A stretch of DNA of 64,000 nucleotides from Alteromonas antoniana (GTDB taxonomy: Bacteria; Pseudomonadota; Gammaproteobacteria; Enterobacterales; Alteromonadaceae). Positions 29,105-37,766 of the stretch are shown one piece after another. The notes under the pieces were generated by a model. The model ran no database searches. It had not been told where the DNA came from and saw only the letters and a program-made list of their open reading frames with translations. The DNA lies in the NCBI RefSeq assembly GCF_019249295.1, contig NZ_JAESDH010000014.1:62001-126000 (forward strand), written 5' to 3'. Both the position numbers and the translations under genes were made by a program. Positions within the stretch are counted from its first letter, which is position 1. Each line of letters opens with the position of its first letter.

Positions 29105-31618
29105 ATGTTCAGACATTCGCTACTTGCACTCACGGTGGCTGCTGCGTGTTCCGCCAGCCCAGTTGCGCTTGCTCATAGCAGCCAGGTTACACATTCCGGG
29201 CTGGCCGGAGCAATCGCCAGTACGCCAGTTACCATCACCGGAAGAGTCACTGCAATTGACGGTAGCCCCGTATCGGGGGCGCGCATTGAGGTTGAAGGCT
29301 CTCGCAAGACGGCTTATACCAATGAGCAGGGTGAGTACACATTAGCAGATGTGCCGCTTTCCCATATCCACCTTCATGTTTACAGCAACCGACATATACA
29401 CGGTGATAAAGATCTTGGCGATGTGTCTGGGAATCAGCAGGTAGACTTTGTGCTGGAGCCAGCGTCGGTAGAAAATATCGTGGTTACAGCCACCGCCATG
29501 GAAACCTCGGTGCTGGAGTCGGTAACGCCAGTTACCGTGATTGGGGCTGAGAAGCTCAAAAGAATTCAACAGCCTACGCTGGGGGAAACCTTAAAGCAGA
29601 CTCCGGGTGTGCATAGTACGTATTTTGGTCCGGTATCCAGTAGTCCGATCATTCGCGGTAACAATGGTCCACGTGTAAAGATTGTACAAAATGGCCTGGA
29701 CGTATCCGATGTCTCACGTGTTGGTCCTGATCATAACGTTGCCAGCAACACGTCAAGTGCGACGCAGGTAGAAGTATTGCGCGGCCCGGCCACACTGCAG
29801 TTCGGGAGCGGCGCCATTGGTGGTGTTGTGAACGTAGTGGATAACCGGATCCCACGCGAGTTGCCCTATGGCGTAGAAGGCGAAGCGGAAGTCAGCTATA
29901 GCAAGGTGGACGAAGGAAAGTACGGCAAGGTTGACGTTACCGGTAATCAGGGAAAACTGGCCTATCATTTTGATGCTTACTCACGTGACACTGAGAATGT
30001 AGACATTCCCGGTTATGCCTCGCTGGAACCGGATGAGGACGAACCTAAAGGCACGCTGGAAAACAGCAGTATGGAAACGACGGATTTCGTTGCCGGGTTA
30101 TCATGGGTAGAAGATGAAGGCTACTTCGGTTTTTCTGTCGAAAAACTGGATAACCTTTACGGTGTTCCCGGACACTCTCACGCGCATGGCCACGAAGATG
30201 AAGATCATGAGGACGAGGAACACGACGAGCTTGATCACGAAGAGCATGGCGACGACGGCGTAATGCTGGATGTTGACATGACGCGTTACCAGATGGCGGG
30301 TGAATGGCATTCGCCAATAGCGTTCATTACTAATGCCAAATTTGCTGCAGCATATACCGATTACGAGCATGCGGAAATTGAAGGCGACGAAATCGGCACC
30401 GTATTTACTAATAAGTCCAGTGATATCCGCTTTTCTGTGTCTCATGAAGAAGTGGCCGGCTGGCACGGCGTTCTTGGCCTGCAGCTAAATGACGCCGAGT
30501 ATGAAGCCGTCGGTGAAGAAGCGTTTACGCCCGCAACCGACTCAAACAGTTACGCACTGTATCTGGTTGAGCAGCGTAATATCGGCAATGTAACGCTGGA
30601 ACTGGGCGGACGCATTGAGCGCACGGAATATGATGCGGCAGATACTGTCGTTGATTTGCATGTAGATCACAGTGATCACGATCATGAAGAAGAGCATGGT
30701 GAAGATGATCATGAGGAGGAATTGCACACTTACGACTTCGATACGTACGGTTTCACGGCAACCTCACTATCTGCAGGCTTTAACTGGGAATATGTGACGG
30801 GACAGGCAATCGCGCTGACGCTGTCTCGAAGCGAACGCGCCCCAAGCCTGCAGGAGCTGTTTGCTGCGGGACAGCATCTGGCGACGGAAACCTTCGAAGT
30901 CGGACTGGTATTTGACATGGATGACGATGGTGAAATCAGCGAATCGCTACGAAATGTGGAAAAAGAAGTCAGCACGAACATTGATCTGACATTCAGAAAG
31001 TTCACCGGTGACTGGGGTTACTCTGTCTCGTTCTTCTACAATCAGGCCGATGATTATATCTACCAGAGTGCAACTGGCTTAACAGCGCTGAGTGAAGCAC
31101 ATGAAGATCACGACGAGCACGAAGATGAGGTCGTTGGTGAGGAGGAGCATAGTGATCATAGCGAAGAGGGAGTGCCAGTATTCTACTTCCAGCAGGCTGA
31201 TGCCGATATCTGGGGGATGGAAGCGGAAGCGTATTATGATTTGAATGACCAGTGGCGTGTGACCGTGTTTTCTGATCTGATCAACGCAGAAGTGGATGGT
31301 GACAACCTGCCGCGCATCCCGCCAATGCGAATCGGATCGGAGTTCAGTTATGTTAACGATGGTCTCAGCGCATCATTCGGTGCTACCTGGCATGATGAGC
31401 AAGACCAACTGGCTGCATATGAAACCGTCACGGACGGCTATACCCTGATTGATGCAAGCATTCAGTACGAATTTAACCATACAGGTATCGACTGGGTGGT
31501 GTTCGCAAAAGGCAATAACCTGACTGACGAGGAAGCGCGGGTTCATACCTCATTCCTTAAAGACAAAGCGCCGTTGCCGGGTCGTAACCTGACGCTGGGC
31601 GTACGCGCTTACTTCTGA
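29105..31618 (+). CDS. znuD: ZnuD-like TonB-dependent receptor (zinc uptake)
   Basis: An 837-residue outer membrane receptor: signal peptide, a carboxypeptidase-regulatory-like beta domain (about 38-105; ITGRVTAIDGSPVSGARIEV), a plug domain (about 115-235; ETLKQTPGVHS, IIRGNNGPRVKI, VLRGPATLQFGSGAIGG) and a 22-strand barrel ending in aromatic Phe (GVRAYF). Three predicted extracellular loops are packed with His, Asp and Glu: around residues 357-387, 517-543 and 664-688. Neisserial ZnuD, a TonB-dependent zinc importer, also has a His-rich loop. The Zur-like palindrome upstream agrees. ZnuABC is not in the window. Zinc is the likely metal; nickel or copper cannot be excluded. Confidence 0.82.
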   Translation: MFRHSLLALTVAAACSASPVALAHSSQVTHSGLAGAIASTPVTITGRVTAIDGSPVSGARIEVEGSRKTAYTNEQGEYTLADVPLSHIHLHVYSNRHIHGDKDLGDVSGNQQVDFVLEPASVENIVVTATAMETSVLESVTPVTVIGAEKLKRIQQPTLGETLKQTPGVHSTYFGPVSSSPIIRGNNGPRVKIVQNGLDVSDVSRVGPDHNVASNTSSATQVEVLRGPATLQFGSGAIGGVVNVVDNRIPRELPYGVEGEAEVSYSKVDEGKYGKVDVTGNQGKLAYHFDAYSRDTENVDIPGYASLEPDEDEPKGTLENSSMETTDFVAGLSWVEDEGYFGFSVEKLDNLYGVPGHSHAHGHEDEDHEDEEHDELDHEEHGDDGVMLDVDMTRYQMAGEWHSPIAFITNAKFAAAYTDYEHAEIEGDEIGTVFTNKSSDIRFSVSHEEVAGWHGVLGLQLNDAEYEAVGEEAFTPATDSNSYALYLVEQRNIGNVTLELGGRIERTEYDAADTVVDLHVDHSDHDHEEEHGEDDHEEELHTYDFDTYGFTATSLSAGFNWEYVTGQAIALTLSRSERAPSLQELFAAGQHLATETFEVGLVFDMDDDGEISESLRNVEKEVSTNIDLTFRKFTGDWGYSVSFFYNQADDYIYQSATGLTALSEAHEDHDEHEDEVVGEEEHSDHSEEGVPVFYFQQADADIWGMEAEAYYDLNDQWRVTVFSDLINAEVDGDNLPRIPPMRIGSEFSYVNDGLSASFGATWHDEQDQLAAYETVTDGYTLIDASIQYEFNHTGIDWVVFAKGNNLTDEEARVHTSFLKDKAPLPGRNLTLGVRAYF

Positions 31619-31663
31619 CTAATCGTGAGCGGCTGACAACGTTCAGCCCGTAAAGTGTTCTGT

Positions 31664-31702
31664 AAAATGCAGTTTGTTCTCATCGGCAAGCTGCATTTTT
31701 TT
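31664..31702 (+). terminator. Rho-independent terminator of the zinc receptor gene
   Basis: A 13-bp stem with one G-T pair (AAAATGCAGTTTG / CAAGCTGCATTTT) and a 10-base loop, running into a T-run. It begins 45 bases after the receptor stop. Confidence 0.88.
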
Positions 31703-31889
31703 ATGTCTGCCAAATATTGTCTTTTCTCCACTTCCAGTGATTCACCGAGCCACCGTTCTACCCATCCGCGATGCTGTGTGATTGATATTACCTGCAGATA
31801 TGTGACGTTGAAGCGCACTCGACAAACGGCTTTGCGTCTCACCGATAACCCTTGTAGGCTCTACTATTTCAACGCAGGCGAAGGACGCT

Positions 31890-32519
31890 ATGGACGTAGC
31901 AACTATCAAAAGCTGGATGGCGGACATTGATGAGCAGCACATTGTGCTCGGTTATGGCAGTTTGATGAATACTGACAGCCGACAACGTTTTTCTGCCATT
32001 CCTCATGATGGCATCCCGGCGACGGTAAAGGGCTTTGCCCGTGCCTGGCTTACGCGTAGTGAAGCCGAAAAGCAGACTTACGTTGGCGCGGTGCCTGACA
32101 GCAATGCGCAGCTGAATGCCCAGTTACTTCCCAGTAAGATGGATCCTGGTCTGGCCGAACGTGAGCGCGATTATCAGTTCGTGAGCGTAAGTACTGCGGA
32201 TCTTGAACTCGACCTGACGGAAGCGGCCAGTACGTTGCTCTTTCCCTGGCTGGAGCGCAAATCGCTTTGGATTTGCGAAACCTTGTTGCAACAGCCCGCT
32301 GATCCGGATTTTCCGGTGAGCCAGACTTACATCGATACCTGCATGGCCGGGTGTATAGAACATGGCGGCGAAGACGAAGCTGTGAAATTTATAAAAACCA
32401 CTTCGCTGTGGGAACATCCACGCAGTAATGACCGGCATGATCCGGTGTATCCACGAGCCGGGCGTGTTCCAAAATCAGTTTGTGCGCGTATCGATGCATT
32501 AATGGAGGCATATTTATGA
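31890..32519 (+). CDS. Gamma-glutamylcyclotransferase-like protein
   Basis: A 209-residue protein with the GGCT-like signature VLGYGSLMN near the N-terminus, followed by VKGFARAWLTR, a substrate-loop strand typical of the fold. GGCT-type enzymes release 5-oxoproline from gamma-glutamyl peptides such as glutathione; the acidic ERERDY segment (about residues 90-95) may supply the catalytic Glu. The C-terminal region (ETLLQQPAD through HDPVYPRAGR) resembles bacterial members whose substrate is unknown. It overlaps the downstream acetyltransferase by 4 bases (ATGA), so the two are probably made together. Confidence 0.75.
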   Translation: MDVATIKSWMADIDEQHIVLGYGSLMNTDSRQRFSAIPHDGIPATVKGFARAWLTRSEAEKQTYVGAVPDSNAQLNAQLLPSKMDPGLAERERDYQFVSVSTADLELDLTEAASTLLFPWLERKSLWICETLLQQPADPDFPVSQTYIDTCMAGCIEHGGEDEAVKFIKTTSLWEHPRSNDRHDPVYPRAGRVPKSVCARIDALMEAYL

Positions 32520-33022
32520 TGATTCAATCAGGACATATCCGTTTACGCCGCCTGCATCAGGATGATGCAGACTGGGTACTCAGATTAAACAACGACGCCT
32601 TGTGGCAGCGTTTTATCGGAGATCGTGGCGTTACCGATTTAGACTCGGCAAAACAGTACATCATGCAGTGTAACAAAAGCTGGGAGACCAACGGTTTCGG
32701 GCTGCTGGCGGTGGAAGACACCCAGCACGATCAGGCATTTGGAATGTGTGGCTTTGTCACTCGTGACAGCTTTGACTGGCCAGACTTAGGCTTTGCATTG
32801 TTACCAGAAGCGCGAGGGAAAGGCATCATCAAAGGCGCGGTAAAGGCACTGTGTGCCTGGGCATGTGAAAATAAACTCAGTTCTCGGATCACGGCGATGA
32901 CGCACCTGGACAATAAGGCGTCTCAGCGCATTCTTATCTCCGCAGGTTTTACCCGTATCGGCACCATTTGTCATAACGGCAAGCAGGAGTATCTGTACTG
33001 GCGGGATTTGCCGGAGGAGTAG
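32516..33022 (+). CDS. GNAT-family N-acetyltransferase (RimJ/RimL-like)
   Basis: A 168-residue GNAT acetyltransferase starting at the ATG of ATGATG at 32516. Family elements: N-terminal IRLRRLHQDDADWVLRLNND, strand 4 (DLGFALLPEARGKGI, with the acetyl-CoA pyrophosphate-binding RGKGI) and the NKASQRILISAGF segment near the C-terminus that contacts CoA. This layout matches Acetyltransf_3 members, which acetylate protein N-termini or small molecules. Coupled to the upstream GGCT-like gene. Confidence 0.85.
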   Translation: MMIQSGHIRLRRLHQDDADWVLRLNNDALWQRFIGDRGVTDLDSAKQYIMQCNKSWETNGFGLLAVEDTQHDQAFGMCGFVTRDSFDWPDLGFALLPEARGKGIIKGAVKALCAWACENKLSSRITAMTHLDNKASQRILISAGFTRIGTICHNGKQEYLYWRDLPEE

Positions 33023-33156
33023 CCCGGCCATATCGCGCGAGGAGACTTAAGCGCATAGCTTCGGCTGGGAAAAACACATACTGATAGTGCAACACAGCCC
33101 ACTGGTAAGGGCTGTGTCATGACTGTCTGCTACATGCTGGTATTGACCGCGCAAGA

Positions 33157-33753
33157 TTAAAATGGCGGCAGCAATGTCACTTTTTCGAGGATAATCGGTT
33201 CTACCGGCACATTCGGCGCATTCAGGCGCAGCGAATATTCGGTTTCTACTTCTGACATTTTATCGACAATATCACCGCCTTCCACAATCATACCAAACAC
33301 GGCATACCCCCATTCCCGACCGGGATCCAGGCTGGTATTGCTATTCACGTTGAAAAAGAACTGACGGTTAGCAGTGTGTGGATCGTTCTGACGCGCCATC
33401 GCAATAGTGTGAATTTCATTTTTCAGACCATTGCCTGACTCATTAAAAATTTCCGGAAATTTGGATTTCTCATCGAACTCCGGCGTGTAGCCGCCGCCCT
33501 GAACGACGAATCCCGGAACCACACGATGAAAGATGGTGCCATTAAATGCCTGTTTATCGACATAGCGTAAAAAGTTGTTCACCGTAATGGGCGCGCGCCG
33601 GCGGTCCAGTTCAACCACGATGTCACCCATGGTGGTTTCCATTTTCACGCGGGGATAATAATTATCTGGCTGCACATGCGAGCCATCTTGCTTGTCTTTC
33701 GCCGAAACGCTGGCTGACACAAGCAACAACGCGGCAATCAGTAATCGAATCAT
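33157..33753 (-). CDS. Periplasmic cyclophilin-type peptidyl-prolyl isomerase
   Basis: A 198-residue cyclophilin with signal peptide (MIRLLIAALLLVSASVSA), so periplasmic. The cyclophilin fold starts at about residue 36 (VKMETTMGDIVVELDRRRAPITVNNF) and keeps the catalytic FHRVVPGFVVQGG with its Arg, ARQNDPHTANRQFFFNV, and AVFGMIVEGGDIVDKM. Closest to PpiA-type proteins. It catalyses cis-trans isomerisation of prolyl bonds during folding. Lies 9 bases downstream of rlmG on the same strand, so co-transcription is possible. Confidence 0.9.
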   Translation of the reverse strand: MIRLLIAALLLVSASVSAKDKQDGSHVQPDNYYPRVKMETTMGDIVVELDRRRAPITVNNFLRYVDKQAFNGTIFHRVVPGFVVQGGGYTPEFDEKSKFPEIFNESGNGLKNEIHTIAMARQNDPHTANRQFFFNVNSNTSLDPGREWGYAVFGMIVEGGDIVDKMSEVETEYSLRLNAPNVPVEPIILEKVTLLPPF

Positions 33754-33762
33754 AAAAGTTCC

Positions 33763-34950
33763 TTATCGTTTGGCTGCACTCAAAATAACGAATTTCTGCT
33801 GGCTTGCAAGTACCTTCACGCCACCAAATAGTCGTTTGAGCTTTACGTGATAATCGAGGTGACGGTTTGCTACCACTATCAAATGGCCTCCCGTGACCAG
33901 CAATTCCCGCGAGTCATGGAACATTTGCCAGGCGATATGATCGGTGATGGTATTCTGCTGATGAAACGGCGGGTTACACAAAACCTTGGTGTAAGCCTGG
34001 GCATCTGGCTGATGTAGCAGTGCTTCCAGGCAGTTGCTGGGCTCAAAACGGCATTGCGAGAGTTGATCCGGGAAGTTGTCTGATACATTCTGGCGTGCCG
34101 ATGCCAGTGCCATAAAGGATTCATCCACGAAGGTGACCCGACATTCCGGTGCCATCGACAGCGCGTTTAGCCCGAGGATGCCGTTACCACAGCCTAAATC
34201 AATCACGCTGTCGGTATTCTCCACTCGCATATGTTCAAGCATAAAGCGGGCGCCGATATCCAGCGACTGACGGGAAAACACATTCGCATGGTTTACCACC
34301 GAGATGGTTTGCCCCGTGGCCAGTTTTGCTGACCAGCGGGTAGGGAACGCAGACGCTTGTACCTTAGGTAGCGGCGTCGACGGTGTGCAGAATATCAGCC
34401 GTGATTTCTTCTTCGCCAGCGAGGTGGTGGTTGGGCCTAAATACTTTTCAAACAATGCCAGCACGGACTTTGTGACGGCTTTCACTTTCCCTGCGGCAAC
34501 AATTTGTGTGTTTGCATCAACGCAGTCACGTAAGTCAGACAACTGTTGCTCCAGCAACGCCAGCGTTCTTGGAATTTTCATTATCACCGTGGTCGGCACG
34601 CCTGGGAGCTTATCCACACTGGTGAGTGCCGTGACCGGTGCTGTTACCCGGTTTTCGTCACCGGTTTCACAGGTAAGCCCGTTGGCGTTAAGGTTTTCCT
34701 CAAGTGAACGATGGGCAATCCAGGAGTCGGAGATCCAAACGGGCTGGTTATGCGCATACCAACACCCAAGAGCCCCAAAGTCGTCGTTAAAAATCATGAG
34801 CCGGACGTCGTCGAGTAGCGTATCGTCACAATGAGACATGATCAGTTCATCGGCGCTGTCCCATGCCTGTAAACTTTTGTGCTGGTGATTGGCAGGATAG
34901 CGGATAAGGTTGAAACTTCGCCCTGCGTGTGAAAAATGCGTATTGTTCAT
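33763..34950 (-). CDS. rlmG: 23S rRNA (guanine-N2)-methyltransferase RlmG
   Basis: A 395-residue two-domain methyltransferase of the RlmG/RsmC type. The N-terminal half is the degenerate, non-catalytic copy (MIFNDDFGALGCW near residue 50). The C-terminal half holds the SAM site VIDLGCGNGILGLNAL and the base-binding NPPFH. RlmG methylates G1835 of 23S rRNA (E. coli numbering); RsmC methylates 16S rRNA, and the length and N-terminal sequence favour RlmG. Divergent from the AlkB-like gene with 37 bases between starts. Confidence 0.85.
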   Translation of the reverse strand: MNNTHFSHAGRSFNLIRYPANHQHKSLQAWDSADELIMSHCDDTLLDDVRLMIFNDDFGALGCWYAHNQPVWISDSWIAHRSLEENLNANGLTCETGDENRVTAPVTALTSVDKLPGVPTTVIMKIPRTLALLEQQLSDLRDCVDANTQIVAAGKVKAVTKSVLALFEKYLGPTTTSLAKKKSRLIFCTPSTPLPKVQASAFPTRWSAKLATGQTISVVNHANVFSRQSLDIGARFMLEHMRVENTDSVIDLGCGNGILGLNALSMAPECRVTFVDESFMALASARQNVSDNFPDQLSQCRFEPSNCLEALLHQPDAQAYTKVLCNPPFHQQNTITDHIAWQMFHDSRELLVTGGHLIVVANRHLDYHVKLKRLFGGVKVLASQQKFVILSAAKR

Positions 34951-34987
34951 TGTCTGTCGTTATTGCTTAATACCTTGGGGAGTCGCT

Positions 34988-35617
34988 GTGCAGTTTTCTT
35001 TATTCGGGGATGATCAGGATAGTCGTGGTAACGAGCCCATAAACCTGGCCCTGCCGGAAGCCAGTGTGCACTATTATCCATCATGGCTGGCAGGTTCTGA
35101 GGCCAGCAACTTCCGGCATCGGCTGGAAACTGAGCTCCCCTGGTCACAGGATACCATTAAACTGTTTGGTAAGGCGGTAAAAATTCCAAGGCTTCAGTCC
35201 TGGCATGGGGATCCCGACTGTGCGTACACTTATTCCGGATTAACGATGACCCCAAATCCGTGGACACCGGCATTGTCCGAAATCAGGCAGCGATGCGAAG
35301 CGACGCTGTCGACGCCCTTTAACAGCGTTCTGGCAAACTGGTACCGTCATGGGCAGGACAGCATGAGCCTGCATGCAGATGATGAGCCGGAACTTGGGCC
35401 AACACCGACGATTGCCTCGGTAACGTTAGGCGAGGCGCGCCCGTTTATTTTTAAACACCGTGAGACTGGCAAACGATACACCCACGTGTTGGAGCACGGC
35501 AGTTTACTGGTAATGGCGGGAACCACCCAGTCGCATTATGTCCATGGTATTGCAAAGACCCAAAAGCCGGTTGATGGTAGAATTAACCTCACGTTTCGAT
35601 TTCTTTATCCGCGCTAA
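34988..35617 (+). CDS. AlkB-like 2-oxoglutarate/Fe(II) dioxygenase (DNA/RNA demethylase)
   Basis: A 209-residue AlkB-family dioxygenase. The start is GTG 34988 with GGGGAG upstream (34976-34981), giving MQFSLFGDD. The 2-His-1-Asp iron site is His and Asp of LHADDEPELG and His of HYVHGI; the 2-oxoglutarate-binding Arg lies in RINLTFR. SWYRHGQDSMS-like NWYRHGQDSMSLH and PTIASVTLGEARPF are typical of the ALKBH2/3 branch, which removes 1-methyladenine and 3-methylcytosine from nucleic acids by oxidation. bolA follows 23 bases later. Confidence 0.88.
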   Translation: MQFSLFGDDQDSRGNEPINLALPEASVHYYPSWLAGSEASNFRHRLETELPWSQDTIKLFGKAVKIPRLQSWHGDPDCAYTYSGLTMTPNPWTPALSEIRQRCEATLSTPFNSVLANWYRHGQDSMSLHADDEPELGPTPTIASVTLGEARPFIFKHRETGKRYTHVLEHGSLLVMAGTTQSHYVHGIAKTQKPVDGRINLTFRFLYPR

Positions 35618-35640
35618 GCGCACACCTGCGAGGTTGGCAA

Positions 35641-35964
35641 ATGAATGTAAAAGCTTTTATCGAGTCCACACTGACAGACGCACTAACGCCCCAGCTTCTG
35701 GATGTTCAGGACGAGAGTCACATGCATAATGTGCCGGACGGCGCACAAAGTCACTTTAAGGTAACGATTGTTTCTGCGCAGTTTGAAGGCAATCGCCTCA
35801 TCGCCCGTCATCGCGAGGTGAACACTTTACTTGCTGAAGCGCTGCAGGGACCAGTGCACGCGCTGGCGCTGCACACCTATACAGCGCAAGAGTGGGAAGC
35901 CCGTGGCGGGACGTTTAATGAATCTCCTGCCTGTTTAGGCGGTAGCAAATTCGATAATCGTTAA
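35641..35964 (+). CDS. bolA: BolA family protein
   Basis: A 107-residue BolA protein with the class II KH-like fold: DESHMHNVPDGAQSHFKVTIVS, RLIARHREVNTLL and VHALALHTYTAQEWEARGG. BolA forms complexes with monothiol glutaredoxin around a [2Fe-2S] cluster and affects morphology and stress gene expression. Conserved His residues for cluster binding are present (His of SHMH and His of RHREV). Starts at ATG 35641 and probably shares a transcript with the AlkB-like gene. Confidence 0.93.
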   Translation: MNVKAFIESTLTDALTPQLLDVQDESHMHNVPDGAQSHFKVTIVSAQFEGNRLIARHREVNTLLAEALQGPVHALALHTYTAQEWEARGGTFNESPACLGGSKFDNR

Positions 35965-36153
35965 GCGGCACTCACTGGCGTCAGGCTCAGTCTTGCCAGA
36001 ATTTACTGTGGCGCGACATAGTATTGAGCCGGCTTCCCCTTGATGAATTTCAGCGGAATAGGCGGGGGAGTTCGGGCTGCCTTTTGGTGATTGTCAATTC
36101 TCTGCTGCACGTGCACACTATAACGCACACATTTCTTACTACATAAAAACCTC

Positions 36154-36582
36154 ATGCTCGCCAATATTATCCGCTTCGCTTCTAATATCGTCGTGGCCAT
36201 GCTTGCCATTTTACTCAGTTTTGCCGTGTTAGATGGTATCTGGCTGGGGGTGATAGCGGGCGACTGGTATCGCGCCGAAATGCAATCACTGTTACGTGAA
36301 CAGGTTATCACCTGGCCCTGGGCGGTATTTTACCTGCTGTATGGAGGTGTTATTTTCGTTCTCGCGGTAGTCGCCAATCGTGATAAGCCGCTGTATTACG
36401 CAGGTATTGATGGAGCATTACTCGGACTGGCAGCTTATGGTACCTACAACCTGACCAACTACAGCCTGATTGACGGATTTTCACTTACTCTCGCACTGGT
36501 TGACTGGTGTTGGGGGATCGTGGTTACCGGGCTATGCGCTATGGCGGGCTGGGCAGGATTCCGTTTGAAAAGAGGCGGTTGA
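36154..36582 (+). CDS. DUF2177 family membrane protein
   Basis: A 142-residue integral membrane protein with four predicted helices and the DUF2177 sequences LDGIWLGVIAGDWYR in the first part, YGGVIFVLAVVAN, and GLAAYGTYNLTNYSLIDGFSL followed by LALVDWCWGIVVTG. Function of the family is unknown. The acidic and aromatic pattern of the first and fourth helices (LDGIW, VDWCWG) is the family's most conserved feature. Single gene between bolA and the porin. Confidence 0.85.
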   Translation: MLANIIRFASNIVVAMLAILLSFAVLDGIWLGVIAGDWYRAEMQSLLREQVITWPWAVFYLLYGGVIFVLAVVANRDKPLYYAGIDGALLGLAAYGTYNLTNYSLIDGFSLTLALVDWCWGIVVTGLCAMAGWAGFRLKRGG

Positions 36583-36637
36583 CGCTGTAACGGATGTAGA
36601 CGGGAGTGAAGGCAAGACTCTTTTAAATGATCAAAAG

Positions 36638-36649
36638 GCAGGCGCCTGC
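36638..36649. repeat. 12-bp GC-rich palindrome upstream of the porin
   Basis: GCAGGCGCCTGC is perfectly self-complementary and lies about 50 bases before the porin ribosome site, a location suitable for a sugar-responsive repressor. No regulator gene is adjacent. Confidence 0.3.
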
Positions 36650-36699
36650 AGTATCACAAAAAAAGGTGTAATCACTTTTAAGTAATACTGGAGTCTGTT

Positions 36700-37743
36700 A
36701 TCCGTTCAACTGCATTTTGCTGCCCAGCATTAACAGAGGCAGGTGGCAGCGCTCTCTGCCTGTTACCCTTTTCACAGGCTCAGGGGGCTGAACTGGGTGT
36801 CAGCACCATTGTAGAAACCTCGTATTTTGAATCCCGTAATGACGAGGACGAATGGATCACGCGCGGGTTGATCACTGTTTCATTGTCCGGCAAGAAAGGC
36901 GCCCTGGATTACTACATCAGTGGTCAGATGCTGGAAGGCAGGAACGCATCCACCCAAATCGGCGATATTCAGGTAGCCTCGAATATTGATGCTGAAAAAT
37001 TCGCTAGACTTTACGAATACTGGCTGAGCTATGAGATTGCATCACTCGATGGAAGAGTGACGGTGGGACAGATGGATCTGAATACCAGGTTTGCCTACGC
37101 GGATAATGCCAGCGAATTCCTGAATTCCTCCATGGGAATAAGCCCGACAATTTTCACGATCCCGACCTACCCGGAGCCTGCACTATCACTGGTGTACGAG
37201 CAGAATATAACCTCGCAGCAATCGCTTTCCGGTGCCGTTAGTGCCGGTGCTGACAATGATGATTTTTCCGACTTGTTTTATATGGCGGAGTGGCAATATC
37301 GGGCTGACAATTTCACAGTGAAAGCTGGTGGCTGGCATCATACCGGTGATCTGACGAGGCTGGACGGAACTGTCGATAGCGGCAGTGAAGGGTGGTATGC
37401 GTTACTGGAGGGGCACTCGGCAAGTTTACCACTTCGCTATTATGCACAGTACGGCTACACGGATGAACGGTTAACCGAAATGTCCCAACATGTGGGAGCT
37501 GGTGTTACCACAGATCACTTTTTGTTTCAGAAGAAAGCACAGATTGGCGTTGGCGTTACCGCGGTCAGGCTCAGCGACCTGGTAGATTCACAAAAGCGCT
37601 GGGAGACCGTTGCCGAAGTTTTCGTTAAATTTGTTCTTAATGAGTCTGTCTCGGTAAAACCGGATCTTCAGTATGTGATGTCACCGGCCGGTGATGACCG
37701 CAATGTGTGGGTAAGTACGCTGCGTCTTGCGCTGACCTTTTAA
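36700..37743 (+). CDS. OprB-type carbohydrate porin with a missing or non-canonical (ATC) start
   Basis: The mature region is an outer membrane beta-barrel of the OprB carbohydrate-selective porin type: LNSSMGISPTIFTIPTYPE, the alternating strands in the middle, and the C-terminal VKPDLQYVMSPAGDDRNVWV strand ending ALTF. The reading frame is open from 36682 and encodes a signal-peptide-like stretch (GGSALCLLPFSQAQGA) before the mature start, but has no ATG, GTG or TTG until TTG 36868, which is inside the barrel. A GGAG at 36690-36693 sits 6 bases before ATC 36700. Either ATC initiates, or an ATG was lost by one substitution (or a frameshift lies near the start) and the gene is impaired. Everything downstream is intact. 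Confidence 0.65.
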   Translation: MRSTAFCCPALTEAGGSALCLLPFSQAQGAELGVSTIVETSYFESRNDEDEWITRGLITVSLSGKKGALDYYISGQMLEGRNASTQIGDIQVASNIDAEKFARLYEYWLSYEIASLDGRVTVGQMDLNTRFAYADNASEFLNSSMGISPTIFTIPTYPEPALSLVYEQNITSQQSLSGAVSAGADNDDFSDLFYMAEWQYRADNFTVKAGGWHHTGDLTRLDGTVDSGSEGWYALLEGHSASLPLRYYAQYGYTDERLTEMSQHVGAGVTTDHFLFQKKAQIGVGVTAVRLSDLVDSQKRWETVAEVFVKFVLNESVSVKPDLQYVMSPAGDDRNVWVSTLRLALTF

Positions 37744-37766
37744 CTGCCACTGCCAGAGTCCGTCAG

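Noticed and set aside
34910..34987. Upstream extension of the AlkB-like protein
   Set aside because: It overlaps rlmG coding sequence, and GTG 34988 has a strong GGGGAG ribosome site.
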